Notes: a model not told the origin generated them from the letters alone. A stretch of 64,000 bases of DNA from Pseudomonas sp. WS 5079 (GCF_012985465.1 NZ_JAAQWN010000001.1:558001-622000), one strand, 5' to 3'; shown: positions 1 to 9,118, counted from the stretch's first letter. Numbers and translations are program-made.

Positions 1-543
1 CTCGCGCGCCTGAGAGGTCGGTGTGTACTTGGCGCCGGAAAACGCCAGCAACTCAAGGGTGCCACCGGACGGCACACGGCCATGTTGACGCAGCAGCTCC
101 TTGAGCATCAGGTACCCGCCCTCCTCGTCGTTGGTCGTGAGGCTGCCCATCCAGTTCGGGTACTTCCCGGCGTCCAGCAGTTGCATCTGGTTCGGGGTCA
201 GGGCGTTATTGACCAACAGTAGCTTGACCTGGCTACCCTGGGCCATGCGCAGGATCTGCGGGGCGATGTACTGCTCGTTGACCAGCACCAGGTAATCCGG
301 GCGCTGCGGGCCCTGCAATGCTTCGCGGGCCTGCAGCAAGGTGTTTTGCGGATCACGCTCGGAATAACGCACGCGTAAATCCAGGCCGAGGTCCTTGGCC
401 GCGGCCTGCATGAATTGCGCATAGCTGATCCAGAAGGTTTCAGTAGACAGACCTGGGTTGAGAAACACCACCGACGTTGCATGGGCCATCGTCCCGAACG
501 CCATCCCCACCCACCACAAGCACCCGCAGAGAACCTTCAACAT
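1..543 (-). CDS. ABC transporter substrate-binding protein (3' end outside window)
   Basis: An open minus-strand frame runs from the ATG at 543 off the left edge without a stop, giving 181 codons. The N-terminus starts MLKVLCGCLWWVGMAFG and ends in AHA, a plausible signal peptide of about 22 residues, so the product should be periplasmic. The mature part (SVVFLNPGLSTETFW, later LVNNALTPNQMQLLDAGKYP) resembles periplasmic sugar-type binding proteins (LacI/Peripla_BP fold) that some pseudomonads pair with sensory proteins. The ligand cannot be told from this fragment. No transporter partner is visible because the gene runs off the window. The family call is by recognition and moderately sure. 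Confidence 0.7.
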   Translation of the reverse strand, partial: MLKVLCGCLWWVGMAFGTMAHATSVVFLNPGLSTETFWISYAQFMQAAAKDLGLDLRVRYSERDPQNTLLQAREALQGPQRPDYLVLVNEQYIAPQILRMAQGSQVKLLLVNNALTPNQMQLLDAGKYPNWMGSLTTNDEEGGYLMLKELLRQHGRVPSGGTLELLAFSGAKYTPTSQARE

Positions 544-648
544 TACTGCCCGAACCCCGGAAATTGACAGATCATAATAGTGGCAATAAGCCTTTTGATC
601 TTGGCTATTTAACGGCAGATCGGACAGTTTGGTGGTGATCAGTTCCCT

Positions 649-762
649 TTACTGATGGCTGACCCAGAACACGGCGGTGGAAACCACCAGGATAATCAGG
701 AACAGAATCGCCCAGGCGTCCACGGTACTGTCGGGTTTACGGGCTTTGGTTGGATTGCTCAT
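649..762 (-). CDS. Small single-pass membrane protein, 37 aa
   Basis: A 37-codon ORF starts at the ATG at 762, preceded by a GAGG-type ribosome-binding site. A longer in-frame extension upstream has poor composition and was not chosen. The product has a basic N-terminus (MSNPTKARKPDSTVDAW) and one hydrophobic helix (about residues 17-34), ending VFWVSHQ. It is probably an inner-membrane peptide with its N-terminus in the cytoplasm. It lies divergent from cysI. I believe similar small proteins occur upstream of cysI in other pseudomonads, but function is unknown. Confidence 0.5.
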   Translation of the reverse strand: MSNPTKARKPDSTVDAWAILFLIILVVSTAVFWVSHQ

Positions 763-867
763 CGCATCGCCTCTTGTCGGTTTTATGGCTGATTGCATTA
801 AGACTCGTCCACAGTAAAGTCGATGATTGCCCGCATGACAAATGTGGGTATCGCGATAACCGTTCTC

Positions 868-896
868 ATTAGTCGATTTGGTTCTTTGCATATACT
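868..896 (+). promoter_or_regulatory. Candidate cysI promoter
   Basis: TATACT at 891-896 is a good -10 hexamer, about 100 bases before the cysI start. No good -35 lies 17 bases upstream (ATTAGT), which would suit an activator-dependent promoter. CysB control is known for sulfur genes in related bacteria; a CysB site here is only an inference. Confidence 0.3.
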
Positions 897-995
897 AAAA
901 CATCACTTTTGCGCATAAACGCAAGCTGGTATCGTGCGCCGGCTCCGTTGGGAGTGCGCGGCCGTGCGCGCAGATTTGCCGAGAACAGGACCTAT

Positions 996-2654
996 ATGTA
1001 CGTATACGACGAATACGATCAGCGCATCATCGAGGACCGCGTCAAGCAGTTCCGTGATCAGACCCGACGCTATCTGGCAGGTGAACTGAGCGAAGAAGAG
1101 TTCCGCCCTCTGCGCCTGCAAAATGGCCTTTACGTTCAGCGCTTTGCGCCGATGCTGCGGGTGGCCGTGCCTTACGGCCAACTGACTTCGCGCCAGACGC
1201 GCATGATGGCCAAGATCGCCCGTGACTTCGACAAGGGCTACGCCCACATCAGCACCCGCCAGAACGTGCAGTTCAACTGGCCGGCCCTGGAAGACGTGCC
1301 GGACATCCTGGCTGAACTGGCCACCGTGCAGATGCACGCCATTCAGACCAGCGGTAACTGCCTGCGCAACGTGACCACCGACCAGTTCGCTGGCGTGGCC
1401 GCCGATGAAGTGATCGACCCGCGCCCCTGGTGCGAGATTGTTCGTCAGTGGACCACGTTCCACCCGGAATTTGCCTACCTGCCGCGTAAATTCAAGATCG
1501 CCATCAATGGTTCGACGTCTGACCGCGCCGCGATCGAAGTCCACGACATCGGCCTGGAGCCGGTGTACAACGCCGCAGGCGAACTGGGCTTCCGCGTCCT
1601 GGTGGGCGGCGGCCTGGGGCGTACCCCGGTGGTCGGCGCGTTCATCAATGAATTTTTGCCTTGGCAAGACCTGTTGAGCTACCTCGACGCCATCCTGCGT
1701 GTGTACAACCGCTATGGCCGCCGTGACAACAAGTACAAGGCGCGCATCAAGATCCTGGTCAAGGCCCTCACCCCCGAGGTGTTTGCCCAGAAGGTCGACG
1801 CCGAGATGGAGCACCTGCGCGGCGGCCAGACCACTCTGACCGACGCCGAAGTGCATCGGGTGGCCAAGCACTTCGTCGATCCGCACTACAAGGCCCTGGG
1901 CAACCAGGCTGCCGAACTGGCGGCGCTCGACCAGCAGCACCCAGGCTTTGCCCGCTGGCGCACGCGCAACACCCTGGCGCACAAGCAGACGGGGTATGTC
2001 GCAGTGACCCTGTCGCTCAAACCGACCGGGGTAGCGCCTGGCGATATCACCGACAAGCAACTGGACGCCGTTGCCGACCTGGCCGACCGCTACAGCTTTG
2101 GCCAACTGCGCACCTCCCACGAGCAGAACATCATCCTTGCGGACGTTGAACAGAGCCAATTGTTCACCCTGTGGGGCGAGCTGCGCGAAGGTGGTTTCGC
2201 CACGCCGAACATCGGCCTGCTGACCGATATCATCTGCTGCCCGGGTGGCGACTTCTGCTCCCTGGCCAACGCCAAGTCAATTCCCATTGCCGAATCGATC
2301 CAGCGCCGTTTCGACGACCTGGACTACCTGTTCGACATTGGCGAGCTGGACTTGAACATCTCCGGCTGCATGAACGCCTGTGGCCACCACCACGTCGGCC
2401 ACATCGGCATCCTCGGGGTGGACAAGAAAGGCGAAGAATTCTACCAAGTGTCCCTGGGTGGCAGCGCCAGCCGCGATGCGAGCCTGGGCAAGATCCTCGG
2501 CCCATCCTTCGCCCAGGAAGCCATGCCCGAGGTGATCGGCAAGCTGATCGACGTCTACGTCGAGCAGCGCACCGAAGATGAGCGCTTCATCGACACCTAC
2601 CAGCGCATCGGCATTGACCTGTTCAAGGAGCGCGTCTATGCAGCGAATCATTAA
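996..2654 (+). CDS. cysI: Sulfite reductase hemoprotein (nitrite/sulfite reductase family)
   Basis: Reduces sulfite to sulfide with six electrons in cytoplasmic assimilatory sulfur metabolism, using siroheme coupled to a [4Fe-4S] cluster. The 552-residue product has the diagnostic cluster ligands C415-x5-C421 (CCPGGDFC) and C458-x3-C462 (SGCMNACG). The duplicated ferredoxin-like and siroheme domains precede each half, including SGNCLRNVTTDQFAG near residue 115. I chose the ATG at 996 (MYVYDEYDQRI) because AGGA lies just upstream and the family starts this way; a longer frame from 909 has an atypical leader. The DUF934 gene overlaps its end by 17 bases. Pseudomonads have this single-subunit ferredoxin-type enzyme and not the E. 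coli CysJI pair. Confidence 0.95.
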   Translation: MYVYDEYDQRIIEDRVKQFRDQTRRYLAGELSEEEFRPLRLQNGLYVQRFAPMLRVAVPYGQLTSRQTRMMAKIARDFDKGYAHISTRQNVQFNWPALEDVPDILAELATVQMHAIQTSGNCLRNVTTDQFAGVAADEVIDPRPWCEIVRQWTTFHPEFAYLPRKFKIAINGSTSDRAAIEVHDIGLEPVYNAAGELGFRVLVGGGLGRTPVVGAFINEFLPWQDLLSYLDAILRVYNRYGRRDNKYKARIKILVKALTPEVFAQKVDAEMEHLRGGQTTLTDAEVHRVAKHFVDPHYKALGNQAAELAALDQQHPGFARWRTRNTLAHKQTGYVAVTLSLKPTGVAPGDITDKQLDAVADLADRYSFGQLRTSHEQNIILADVEQSQLFTLWGELREGGFATPNIGLLTDIICCPGGDFCSLANAKSIPIAESIQRRFDDLDYLFDIGELDLNISGCMNACGHHHVGHIGILGVDKKGEEFYQVSLGGSASRDASLGKILGPSFAQEAMPEVIGKLIDVYVEQRTEDERFIDTYQRIGIDLFKERVYAANH

Positions 2655-3132
2655 GAACAACCAAGTCGTCGACGAAACCTGGCACCTGCTGCCCAAGGAT
2701 GCGTCGTTCGATGGCATCTCCAACTGTGACGACCTGATCGTGCCGCTGGCCTTGTGGCGTGAGCACGGACATGCCCTCAAGGCCCGTGATGGTGGCCTGG
2801 GCGTGTGGCTGGACGCCGATGAAGAAGCCGAAGAGATTGGCGCCGACGTGGAACACTTCCAGGTCATCGCCCTGAACTTCCCGGCCTTCACCGACGGGCG
2901 CAACTACTCCAACGCGCGCCTGCTGCGTGACCGTTATGGCTACAAGGGCGAACTGCGGGCGATTGGCGATGTGCTGCGCGACCAGCTGTTCTACCTGCAC
3001 CGCTGCGGGTTTGACGCCTACGCCTTGCGCGCCGACAAAGACCCGTATGAAGCGCTGGAAAGCCTCAAGGACTTCTCGGTGACGTACCAGGCGGCTACGG
3101 ATGAACCGTTGCCGCTATTCCGTCGTCGCTAG
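2638..3132 (+). CDS. DUF934 family protein, sulfite-reduction partner
   Basis: 164 residues starting MQRIIKNNQVVDETWHLL, a DUF934 (PF06073) protein. The ATG at 2638 lies inside the end of cysI (17-base overlap), so the two are almost certainly translationally coupled. DUF934 proteins are regularly found immediately behind ferredoxin-type cysI and are often annotated as oxidoreductases; the biochemical role is unproven. The conserved stretch NFPAFTDGRNYSNARLLRDR is visible at about residues 80-100. There is no signal peptide or membrane segment, so it is cytoplasmic. The two-gene unit ends at a strong terminator 16 bases after the stop. Confidence 0.9.
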   Translation: MQRIIKNNQVVDETWHLLPKDASFDGISNCDDLIVPLALWREHGHALKARDGGLGVWLDADEEAEEIGADVEHFQVIALNFPAFTDGRNYSNARLLRDRYGYKGELRAIGDVLRDQLFYLHRCGFDAYALRADKDPYEALESLKDFSVTYQAATDEPLPLFRRR

Positions 3133-3147
3133 ACCCTGATGCGAAAC

Positions 3148-3190
3148 AAAAAGCCCCGAAACCTGGCTCGCAGGTTTCGGGGCTTTTTTA
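3148..3190 (+). terminator. Rho-independent terminator after cysI-DUF934
   Basis: A perfect 15-bp stem (3151-3165 with 3171-3185) closes a 5-base loop GCTCG and is followed by a T-run. It lies just after the DUF934 stop, and the A-run on the other side means it may also work for the convergent reductase gene. Confidence 0.93.
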
Positions 3191-3254
3191 TGCGCGGCGC
3201 AAGGGCCATGGGCGCGAGGGCGAAACCGGCCTAGCAGGCAACGGGCAGATCTGC

Positions 3255-3812
3255 TCAGCCCTTCTGCTTGGCGACCCAGCGACCGTAGGCATCGATGAAC
3301 GCCTGCAGGAACGGCTGGGTTTTCTCCGACAGCTTGCCCGACTCATCAAACGCACTGCCCGCGCCACCCAGGTAGGCTTCCGGCTGCTGCATGCACGGCA
3401 CATCCAGAAACACCAGGGACTGGCGCAAATGATGGTTGGCACCAAAGCCACCAATCGCCCCCGGCGAAACGCTGATGACCGCACCTGGCTTGCCGCTCCA
3501 GACGCTCTTGCCGTATGGGCGCGAGCCTACATCAATGGCATTTTTCAAGGCCGCCGGCACCGAACGGTTGTATTCAGGAGTGACGAACAGCACCCCATCG
3601 GCCGCCGCCACCTGCTGGCGGAACGTGGTGTAGGCCGCAGGCGGCGTTGCGCTATCAAGGTCTTCGTTGTAGAGCGGCAATTCGCCAAGTTCGACGATGC
3701 TGAGCTTGAGGTTGGCCGGCGCCAACTGCGCCAATGCCTGGGCGACCTTGCGGTTGATCGACTCTTTTCTCAAGCTGCCGACCAGTACGGCAATCGTGTA
3801 GACCTTGCTCAT
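3255..3812 (-). CDS. NADPH-dependent FMN reductase (ChrR/YieF-like)
   Basis: 185-residue flavodoxin-fold oxidoreductase. The phosphate-binding loop GSLRKESINRK lies at residues 13-23, followed by VTPEYNRSVPAALKNAID (about 78-95), the hallmark of the NADPH-dependent FMN reductase/quinone reductase family (PF03358). Such soluble enzymes reduce FMN, quinones, chromate or azo compounds, and the substrate cannot be fixed from sequence. Length is normal for the family. It is convergent with cysI-DUF934 and has no operon partner. Confidence 0.9.
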   Translation of the reverse strand: MSKVYTIAVLVGSLRKESINRKVAQALAQLAPANLKLSIVELGELPLYNEDLDSATPPAAYTTFRQQVAAADGVLFVTPEYNRSVPAALKNAIDVGSRPYGKSVWSGKPGAVISVSPGAIGGFGANHHLRQSLVFLDVPCMQQPEAYLGGAGSAFDESGKLSEKTQPFLQAFIDAYGRWVAKQKG

Positions 3813-4027
3813 GGGGCCTTCCTGACATCTGACTAAGGGAATTTGTAGTTATAGAGCCTTCGCCGGGCGATCACCAGCAGGTAGTAGCCAATCGGCGGAT
3901 GTTTTTGTTTGTAGGAAAAATAAGCGGAATATCAACGAATAGTATTTTTTCTATGTAGGTAAACTACCCGCGTTAAAGACGGTCTACAGAACCGCAAATC
4001 GGTGTTTTCTCCAGAGGTTCTAAACAG

Positions 4028-4252
4028 ATGGCAGCAGTACTTGTCGGACAATTCCATGCTCGTGACGCGGAAGGCCGCGTTTATTCCGTGCATGAATTCC
4101 AGGACTCCACTCCGTCGGACGGTGGTTCAGAACCTGTAATCTCCTACAAACTGGCGATTGGTGACCGGGTCAACAAAGTTGATGACAACACCTTCGTCCT
4201 GGTTCAGTCGCAGATCTCCCTGACCCGCGAACCCGAAAACACGCCTGTTTGA
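4028..4252 (+). CDS. Conserved small hypothetical protein, 74 aa
   Basis: 74 residues from the ATG at 4028 with AGAGG about 12 bases upstream. It has no signal peptide, membrane segment or cysteine and is acidic with a beta-rich look (VLVGQFHARDAEGRVYSVHEF, then SYKLAIGDRVNKVDDNTFVLVQ). I think close relatives occur across Pseudomonas as stand-alone genes, but I know no function. The 215 bases upstream hold no other gene; they include an AT-rich stretch (3935-3975) that probably holds the promoter. Codon use looks native. Confidence 0.65.
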   Translation: MAAVLVGQFHARDAEGRVYSVHEFQDSTPSDGGSEPVISYKLAIGDRVNKVDDNTFVLVQSQISLTREPENTPV

Positions 4253-4344
4253 TAAGGCTGTGCCTCCAGGCAGAAGTCATATGAACGGAGTTGGGTTAGG
4301 ATTCACCCGGTGAATCCCTTACCTGCTGAACATGGACTTCATGC

Positions 4345-5235
4345 ATGCGTTTACGTCATATCGAAGTGATTCAAGCCATTTTGCAGACCGGACACCTCGG
4401 CACCGCCGCCGAATGGTTGCAATTGGCTGTGTCCGATGTGGACGCCACCCTCAAGGACGCTGAACAGCAACTGGGCTTCATGCTGTTCGCCAGCGTCCGC
4501 GGACGGTTGCAGGCCACCCGTGAAACCCTGGCCATGCAGGCACAGATCGCCCACCTCTACGAGGCCCTGGAACCGATACAGCGCCTGGCCAGCAGCCTCA
4601 AGCACCATCACGCCCCGCCGCTGCGCACACTGTGTACGCCGCCCTTGGCCAACCAACTGCTGCCGCAAAGCATCGCGTTGTTGCGCCGCCGTTTCCAGGA
4701 CACGCCCTGCAACCTTTCCAGCCAACCGACCCGTGACATCGTCAAGAGCCTGTTGCTGCATGAGGCCGACCTGGGCCTGAGCCTGCATGACCCCGAACAC
4801 CCGCAAATCACCAGCACCGTGCTGGCCCAGGGCAAGCTGCAACTGCTGGCGCCCCATGGCTGGCTCAAGCCACGGCAGAAATACATCGCCCTGCAAGAAC
4901 TGGCCGGCCAGTCGATGATCGGCCTGGAGGGCCAGGACCCGCTGAGCCAGTTGCTGGACAGTAAGTTGCAAGCGCTGCGGCCGTTGCCAGTGATCCAGAC
5001 ACGGGTGCAGACCTACCAGATGATGCGCAGCATGGTCGAGGCCGGCGAAGGGCTGGCGGTGGTCGATCCGTTCACTGCCAGCGGCGCGCGGGAGGCGGGG
5101 CTGGATACCTGCCCGCTGTCACCGCCGATCCTGGTGAGCCTGTATGGGTTGACGGTCAGGGACAGCAGCCCGAGCCCGGCGCTGAATGCATTGCTGGAGA
5201 TTGTCACGCAGAAGGCCCAAGACCTGCTGTCTTGA
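4345..5235 (+). CDS. LysR-family transcriptional regulator
   Basis: 296 residues. An N-terminal winged HTH (MRLRHIEVIQAILQTGHLGTAA..., residues 1-60) is followed by a substrate-binding domain (about 90-290), the length and layout of LysR regulators. The HTH is somewhat divergent: the usual AA-x-L-x-x-SQPAVS core reads TAAEWLQLAVSDV. It stands alone between a small hypothetical gene and the convergent acetyltransferase, so its target genes and inducer are unknown. Confidence 0.88.
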   Translation: MRLRHIEVIQAILQTGHLGTAAEWLQLAVSDVDATLKDAEQQLGFMLFASVRGRLQATRETLAMQAQIAHLYEALEPIQRLASSLKHHHAPPLRTLCTPPLANQLLPQSIALLRRRFQDTPCNLSSQPTRDIVKSLLLHEADLGLSLHDPEHPQITSTVLAQGKLQLLAPHGWLKPRQKYIALQELAGQSMIGLEGQDPLSQLLDSKLQALRPLPVIQTRVQTYQMMRSMVEAGEGLAVVDPFTASGAREAGLDTCPLSPPILVSLYGLTVRDSSPSPALNALLEIVTQKAQDLLS

Positions 5236-5238
5236 GTG

Positions 5239-5802
5239 TCAGCTGAACAAGCGATACCAGAAAATCGCCACTTCCCGCGTCTGTGGATCAATCCCGCGAT
5301 AACGCAGGTGGTCGATACCGCCCATGACGTAGCCGCTGCGTTCATACAATCGGCACGCTCCCAGGTTATTGTTCTGGGTCTCCAGCATCATCCCCGGCAG
5401 GTTTTTCTTGCGGCTCCAGAACTGCGCCACATCAAGCAGGGCCTTGGCCACGCCATGCCGGCGGGCTGGGAGCACCACCGCCAACTCATCGACATGGGCA
5501 TAACCGTTCCAATTGGTACTGACGACGATATGGCCCACCGGTCGATCATCCAGGTACGCCATGAATACCGCGCTGTCGCTGGCATTGCGGTAGCTGGCGA
5601 ACTCCTCGGGGTCGATGCCGTAGCATTTGCGGTACGGCAAGATCTGCTCCACCGCCCACTGATCGACAGGCTTGCCCAGTTCGGGCGTGCCATACACGCA
5701 CACCTCGAAGCTGAAATCATTGCCCCATACGTAGGCGTCAAATCCCTCGTCGGCGACTCGTACACTGAGCCCCGGGTACTTCGGATTCATTACAGCTTGC
5801 AT
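5239..5802 (-). CDS. GNAT-family N-acetyltransferase
   Basis: 187 residues. The acetyl-CoA fold is visible in the second half: DDRPVGHIVVSTNWNGYAHVDELAVV, then the motif-A loop LPARRHGVAKALLDVA (Q/R-x-x-G-x-A) and LETQNNNLGACRLYERSGYVMGG at the end. I chose the ATG at 5802 because AAGGA sits 6 bases upstream; the ATG at 5808 would overlap that site. It begins only 9 bases after the ldcA stop, so the two are probably co-transcribed. That suggests, as inference only, that it acetylates the amine made by the decarboxylase, like polyamine acetyltransferases. Confidence 0.85.
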   Translation of the reverse strand: MQAVMNPKYPGLSVRVADEGFDAYVWGNDFSFEVCVYGTPELGKPVDQWAVEQILPYRKCYGIDPEEFASYRNASDSAVFMAYLDDRPVGHIVVSTNWNGYAHVDELAVVLPARRHGVAKALLDVAQFWSRKKNLPGMMLETQNNNLGACRLYERSGYVMGGIDHLRYRGIDPQTREVAIFWYRLFS

Positions 5803-5810
5803 AACCATCC

Positions 5811-8066
5811 TTAACACTTGATGCAATCGACGGTGTAACAACGACCGTTGCCGTCGTCTTCGTGTTGTAAGCCATGCACATCGGCGACAAACCCTGGGAA
5901 ACTGCTATCGAACTCCCGGGCAAAGGCCAGGTAGTCGATGATCGATCGCGTCGACTCGGTAAAGCGCTCCCCCGGCATGATCAGCGGAATGCCTGGCGGA
6001 TAAGGCACCAGCATCACGGCTGCGATACGCCCTGGCAAGGCATCGATGGACACGGCCTCGACTTCACCGCGCACCAACTGGTCATAGGCATCGGCCGGCT
6101 TCATGGCGATTTCCGGTAACACCGTGTACATGCGCTTGAGGTGCTTGGCCGTGGCGTTGCTGCGATAGCAGCCGTGCAATTGGTCGCACAAATCCTGCAA
6201 GCCCATGCCCTGATAGCGTGCCGGGCCTTGCTGGAACACCGATGGCAGGCAACTGGCCAGGCTGATATTGGCGTCGTAGCTGCGCTTGAACTCCAGCAGT
6301 TCGGTGAGCAGGGTACTCCACTTGCCTTTGGTAATGCCCATGGAGAACAGCACCAGGAACGAATACAACCCGGTTTTTTCCACCACCAGGCCACGCTCCC
6401 AGAGGAATTTACTGACTACCGCTGCGGGAATGCCGCAGTCACTCAAGGCGCCACCCGCCGTCAAGCCGGGCATGACCAGGGTGACCTTGATCGGGTCGAG
6501 CAACACATAGTCTTCGGCGATATCCCCAAAGCCATGCCAGTCGGCCTCCGGCTGCAACAACCAGTCAGCGGTCGCGACCCGGTCGATACCGGCCACCGAG
6601 GGCGGTTGCCAGATGGAAAACCACCAATCATCGGCGGCGATGTGCTGGCGCAAATTGGCCAGGGCCCGGCGAAAGCTCAGGGCCTCATCGAACATTTCCT
6701 GAAGCAGCGAACGCCCGGCGGGCCCTTCCATCATGGCCGACGCCACATCCAGCGAGGCGATGATGCTGTACTGCGGCGAGGTAGAGATATGCATCATGAA
6801 CGCCTCATTGAAACGATCACGATCCAATTGCCGCGCCCCGCCGTCCTGCACATGGATCATCGACGCCTGGCTGAACGCCGCCAGCAACTTGTGAGTCGAG
6901 TGCGTGGTGAACACCAGCGGGCTATCCGGCGTGCGCGAGGTACCCATGCCATAGCGCCCGGCGAAAAACTCGTGGAAGGCCGCGTAGGCGTACCAGGCCT
7001 CGTCAAAGTGCAGGACTTCGACGCTGTTGCCCAATTGCTGCTTGATCAACTCGGCGTTGTAACACAGGCCGTCGTAGGTCGAGTTGGTCACCACCGCCAG
7101 CTTGACCTTGGGCTCGCGACCGCGGGTCAAGGGGCTGGCCTCGATCTTTGCGCGAATCGATTCGCGGCTGAACTCGGTCAGCGGGATCGGACCGATAATC
7201 CCCAGTTCATTGCGCTCCGGGCACAAGTACAGGGGGATCGCGCCGGTCATGATGATCGAATGCAGCACCGACTTATGGCAATTGCGGTCCACCAGCACCA
7301 GGTCATCGCGCCCGACCATGGAGTGCCAGACGATCTTGTTGGCGGTGGAGGTGCCGTTGATCACAAAGAATGTGTGGTCGGCGCCAAAGTTGCGCGCCGC
7401 GCGGGCTTCGGCTTCTGCCAGGGGCCCGGTGTGATCCAGTAGCGAGCCCAGTTCCGGCACTGACACCGACAGGTCCGAACGCAGGGTATTTTCCCCAAAG
7501 AACTGATGAAACGCCTGCCCCACCGGGCTTTTGCGATAGGCCACGCCGCCACCGTGGCCGGGGGTATGCCAGGAGTAATTGGAGTCGGCTGTGTGTTGCA
7601 CCAGGGCCTTGAAGAATGGCGGCAACAGGCCATCGAGGTAAGTGCGCGCCGCACGGGCCACCTGCCGGGCAAGGAACGGCACCGTGTCTTCGAACAGGTA
7701 GAGAATGCCGCGCAGTTGGTTGAGCTCGCTCATGGCATCGGCCGGGGCGTTTTCCAGGGTGACTTGCTCGCCCAGGGCAAAGATCGGCAGGTTGGGCGCA
7801 CGCAGGCGTGCCAGCCGGATCAGCTCCACCATATTTTGCAGCAGATGGGTATTTTCCCCGGCGCCTTCAGCGGCGATCAGCATGCACGCCAGGCCATGAT
7901 GGGTCGAGGCCACCAGCCGGCCTTCGGCGTAGTCCACAGCGGAAAAGATGCTGAAACCCTCTTGCTCCAACTCCCGGGCGATACCCCGGACCCGATCACC
8001 GGCGACGGTGTCGGCCTTGATGTCGCGGTGCACGATCAGGATCGGGAACTTCAGGTCTTTGTACAT
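5811..8066 (-). CDS. ldcA: Lysine/ornithine/arginine decarboxylase (LdcA-like)
   Basis: 751-residue PLP-dependent fold-type I decarboxylase. The N-terminal wing domain starts MYKDLKFPILIVHRDIK. The PLP lysine lies in HSTHKLLAAFSQ (near residue 393), preceded by the FDEAWYAYAAFHEFF motif. The C-terminal domain has the PYPPGIPLIMPGE signature of Orn/Lys/Arg decarboxylases. Length and position upstream of dnaQ match the P. aeruginosa lysine decarboxylase LdcA (PA1818), which makes cadaverine in lysine catabolism under ArgR; specificity here is inferred. I chose the ATG at 8066 over a longer frame with low-complexity leader. A GNAT gene follows after 8 bases. Confidence 0.9.
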   Translation of the reverse strand: MYKDLKFPILIVHRDIKADTVAGDRVRGIARELEQEGFSIFSAVDYAEGRLVASTHHGLACMLIAAEGAGENTHLLQNMVELIRLARLRAPNLPIFALGEQVTLENAPADAMSELNQLRGILYLFEDTVPFLARQVARAARTYLDGLLPPFFKALVQHTADSNYSWHTPGHGGGVAYRKSPVGQAFHQFFGENTLRSDLSVSVPELGSLLDHTGPLAEAEARAARNFGADHTFFVINGTSTANKIVWHSMVGRDDLVLVDRNCHKSVLHSIIMTGAIPLYLCPERNELGIIGPIPLTEFSRESIRAKIEASPLTRGREPKVKLAVVTNSTYDGLCYNAELIKQQLGNSVEVLHFDEAWYAYAAFHEFFAGRYGMGTSRTPDSPLVFTTHSTHKLLAAFSQASMIHVQDGGARQLDRDRFNEAFMMHISTSPQYSIIASLDVASAMMEGPAGRSLLQEMFDEALSFRRALANLRQHIAADDWWFSIWQPPSVAGIDRVATADWLLQPEADWHGFGDIAEDYVLLDPIKVTLVMPGLTAGGALSDCGIPAAVVSKFLWERGLVVEKTGLYSFLVLFSMGITKGKWSTLLTELLEFKRSYDANISLASCLPSVFQQGPARYQGMGLQDLCDQLHGCYRSNATAKHLKRMYTVLPEIAMKPADAYDQLVRGEVEAVSIDALPGRIAAVMLVPYPPGIPLIMPGERFTESTRSIIDYLAFAREFDSSFPGFVADVHGLQHEDDGNGRCYTVDCIKC

Positions 8067-8142
8067 GAGGGCTTGGCGTCCTGAGGGCGATGTACTCAGG
8101 GTAGAAGCTGGGAGCGAATGTGGCGAATGGAGATAAGGTTTT

Positions 8143-8170
8143 TGTAGGAGCGGGCTTGCCCGCTCCCACA
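8143..8170. repeat. REP hairpin
   Basis: A near-perfect palindrome GTAGGAGCGGGCTTGCCCGC with the matching CTCCCAC arm, the typical single REP unit of P. fluorescens-group genomes. It lies between ldcA and the dnaQ stop and may help end dnaQ transcription. Confidence 0.85.
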
Positions 8171-8194
8171 CTTTCAGGCCGTGATGAGCCCGAC

Positions 8195-8941
8195 TCAGTG
8201 TTGGGTCAACTGGGTCCACAAGGCTGGCGCACCCGCCGATTTGGCGATGGCTTCCAGGCGTGCCGCGTGCTCGGCCATGTCCTGCTCGCTGGCACGGATG
8301 ATGGTGGTGGGCTTTCGATCTGCCGGCAGACGGCGGATTTCCGAAGGCCGGTTGCCCGAACCCTCGGCCGAACCGTTACCGTCGGAGGCGTTGCCAGCCA
8401 GGGACAGGCTGGTCTGCCCGCCGGTCATGGTCAGGTAGACGTCCGCAAGGATCTCGGAGTCGAGCAAGGCGCCGTGCAGTTCACGGCCAGAGTTGTCGAC
8501 GCCATAGCGTTTGCACAAGGCATCGAGGCTGTTGCGCTGGCCCGGGTGGCGCTCACGGGCCATCATCAGGGTGTCGAGGATCGAGCAGTGACGGGTGATG
8601 TCGGCCCGATCCGTCTGGCCCATCAGGGCGAATTCGTTGTTGATGAAACCAACGTCGAACGCCGCGTTATGGATGATCAACTGCGCGCCATTGATGAACT
8701 CGAAAAACTCATCGGCGACTTCCGCAAAGCGCGGCTTGCCCACCAAAAATTCGTTGGTGATGCCGTGGACGCCAATGGCGCCTTCGTCACTTTCCCGGTC
8801 CGGTTGCAGGTACACGTGGAAATGCCGGCCCGTGAGGCGGCGACCCATCAGTTCGACACAGCCGATTTCGATGATCCGGTGGCCATCGGTCACCGGCATG
8901 CCGGTGGTTTCGGTATCGAGTACAACGGATCGGATGGCCAT
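8195..8941 (-). CDS. dnaQ: DNA polymerase III epsilon subunit, proofreading exonuclease
   Basis: 248-residue 3'-5' exonuclease. Exo I D9-x-E11 is visible in VVLDTETTG, Exo II in IIHNAAFDVGFINNEF, and the Exo III-epsilon motif with H and D in ELHGALLDSEILADVYL (about residues 155-171). The C-terminal tail would bind the polymerase alpha subunit. It acts in the cytoplasmic replisome as the mismatch editor. Length matches family members. In P. aeruginosa it neighbours rnhA; here two plus-strand genes lie between them. Confidence 0.97.
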   Translation of the reverse strand: MAIRSVVLDTETTGMPVTDGHRIIEIGCVELMGRRLTGRHFHVYLQPDRESDEGAIGVHGITNEFLVGKPRFAEVADEFFEFINGAQLIIHNAAFDVGFINNEFALMGQTDRADITRHCSILDTLMMARERHPGQRNSLDALCKRYGVDNSGRELHGALLDSEILADVYLTMTGGQTSLSLAGNASDGNGSAEGSGNRPSEIRRLPADRKPTTIIRASEQDMAEHAARLEAIAKSAGAPALWTQLTQH

Positions 8942-9118
8942 CAGGGTTCAGCTCTCAACGGTGTGTGTATTTCAAGGGCCGGGATATTAGCACGCTCTAT
9001 AACCCAAGCGCCCCATGGACAGACACCTTGCACCCTGGTCCAACAGTTTTTTACAAGGTTTAGCAAAGCTTGCGCAGTTTGCCTGCACCGCCCTTGTTAG
9101 CCTGCGCTGCTCCTTTCT

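Noticed and set aside
6141..7442. 433-codon plus-strand frame opposite the decarboxylase
   Set aside because: Antisense shadow with no family resemblance; the decarboxylase is complete on the other strand.
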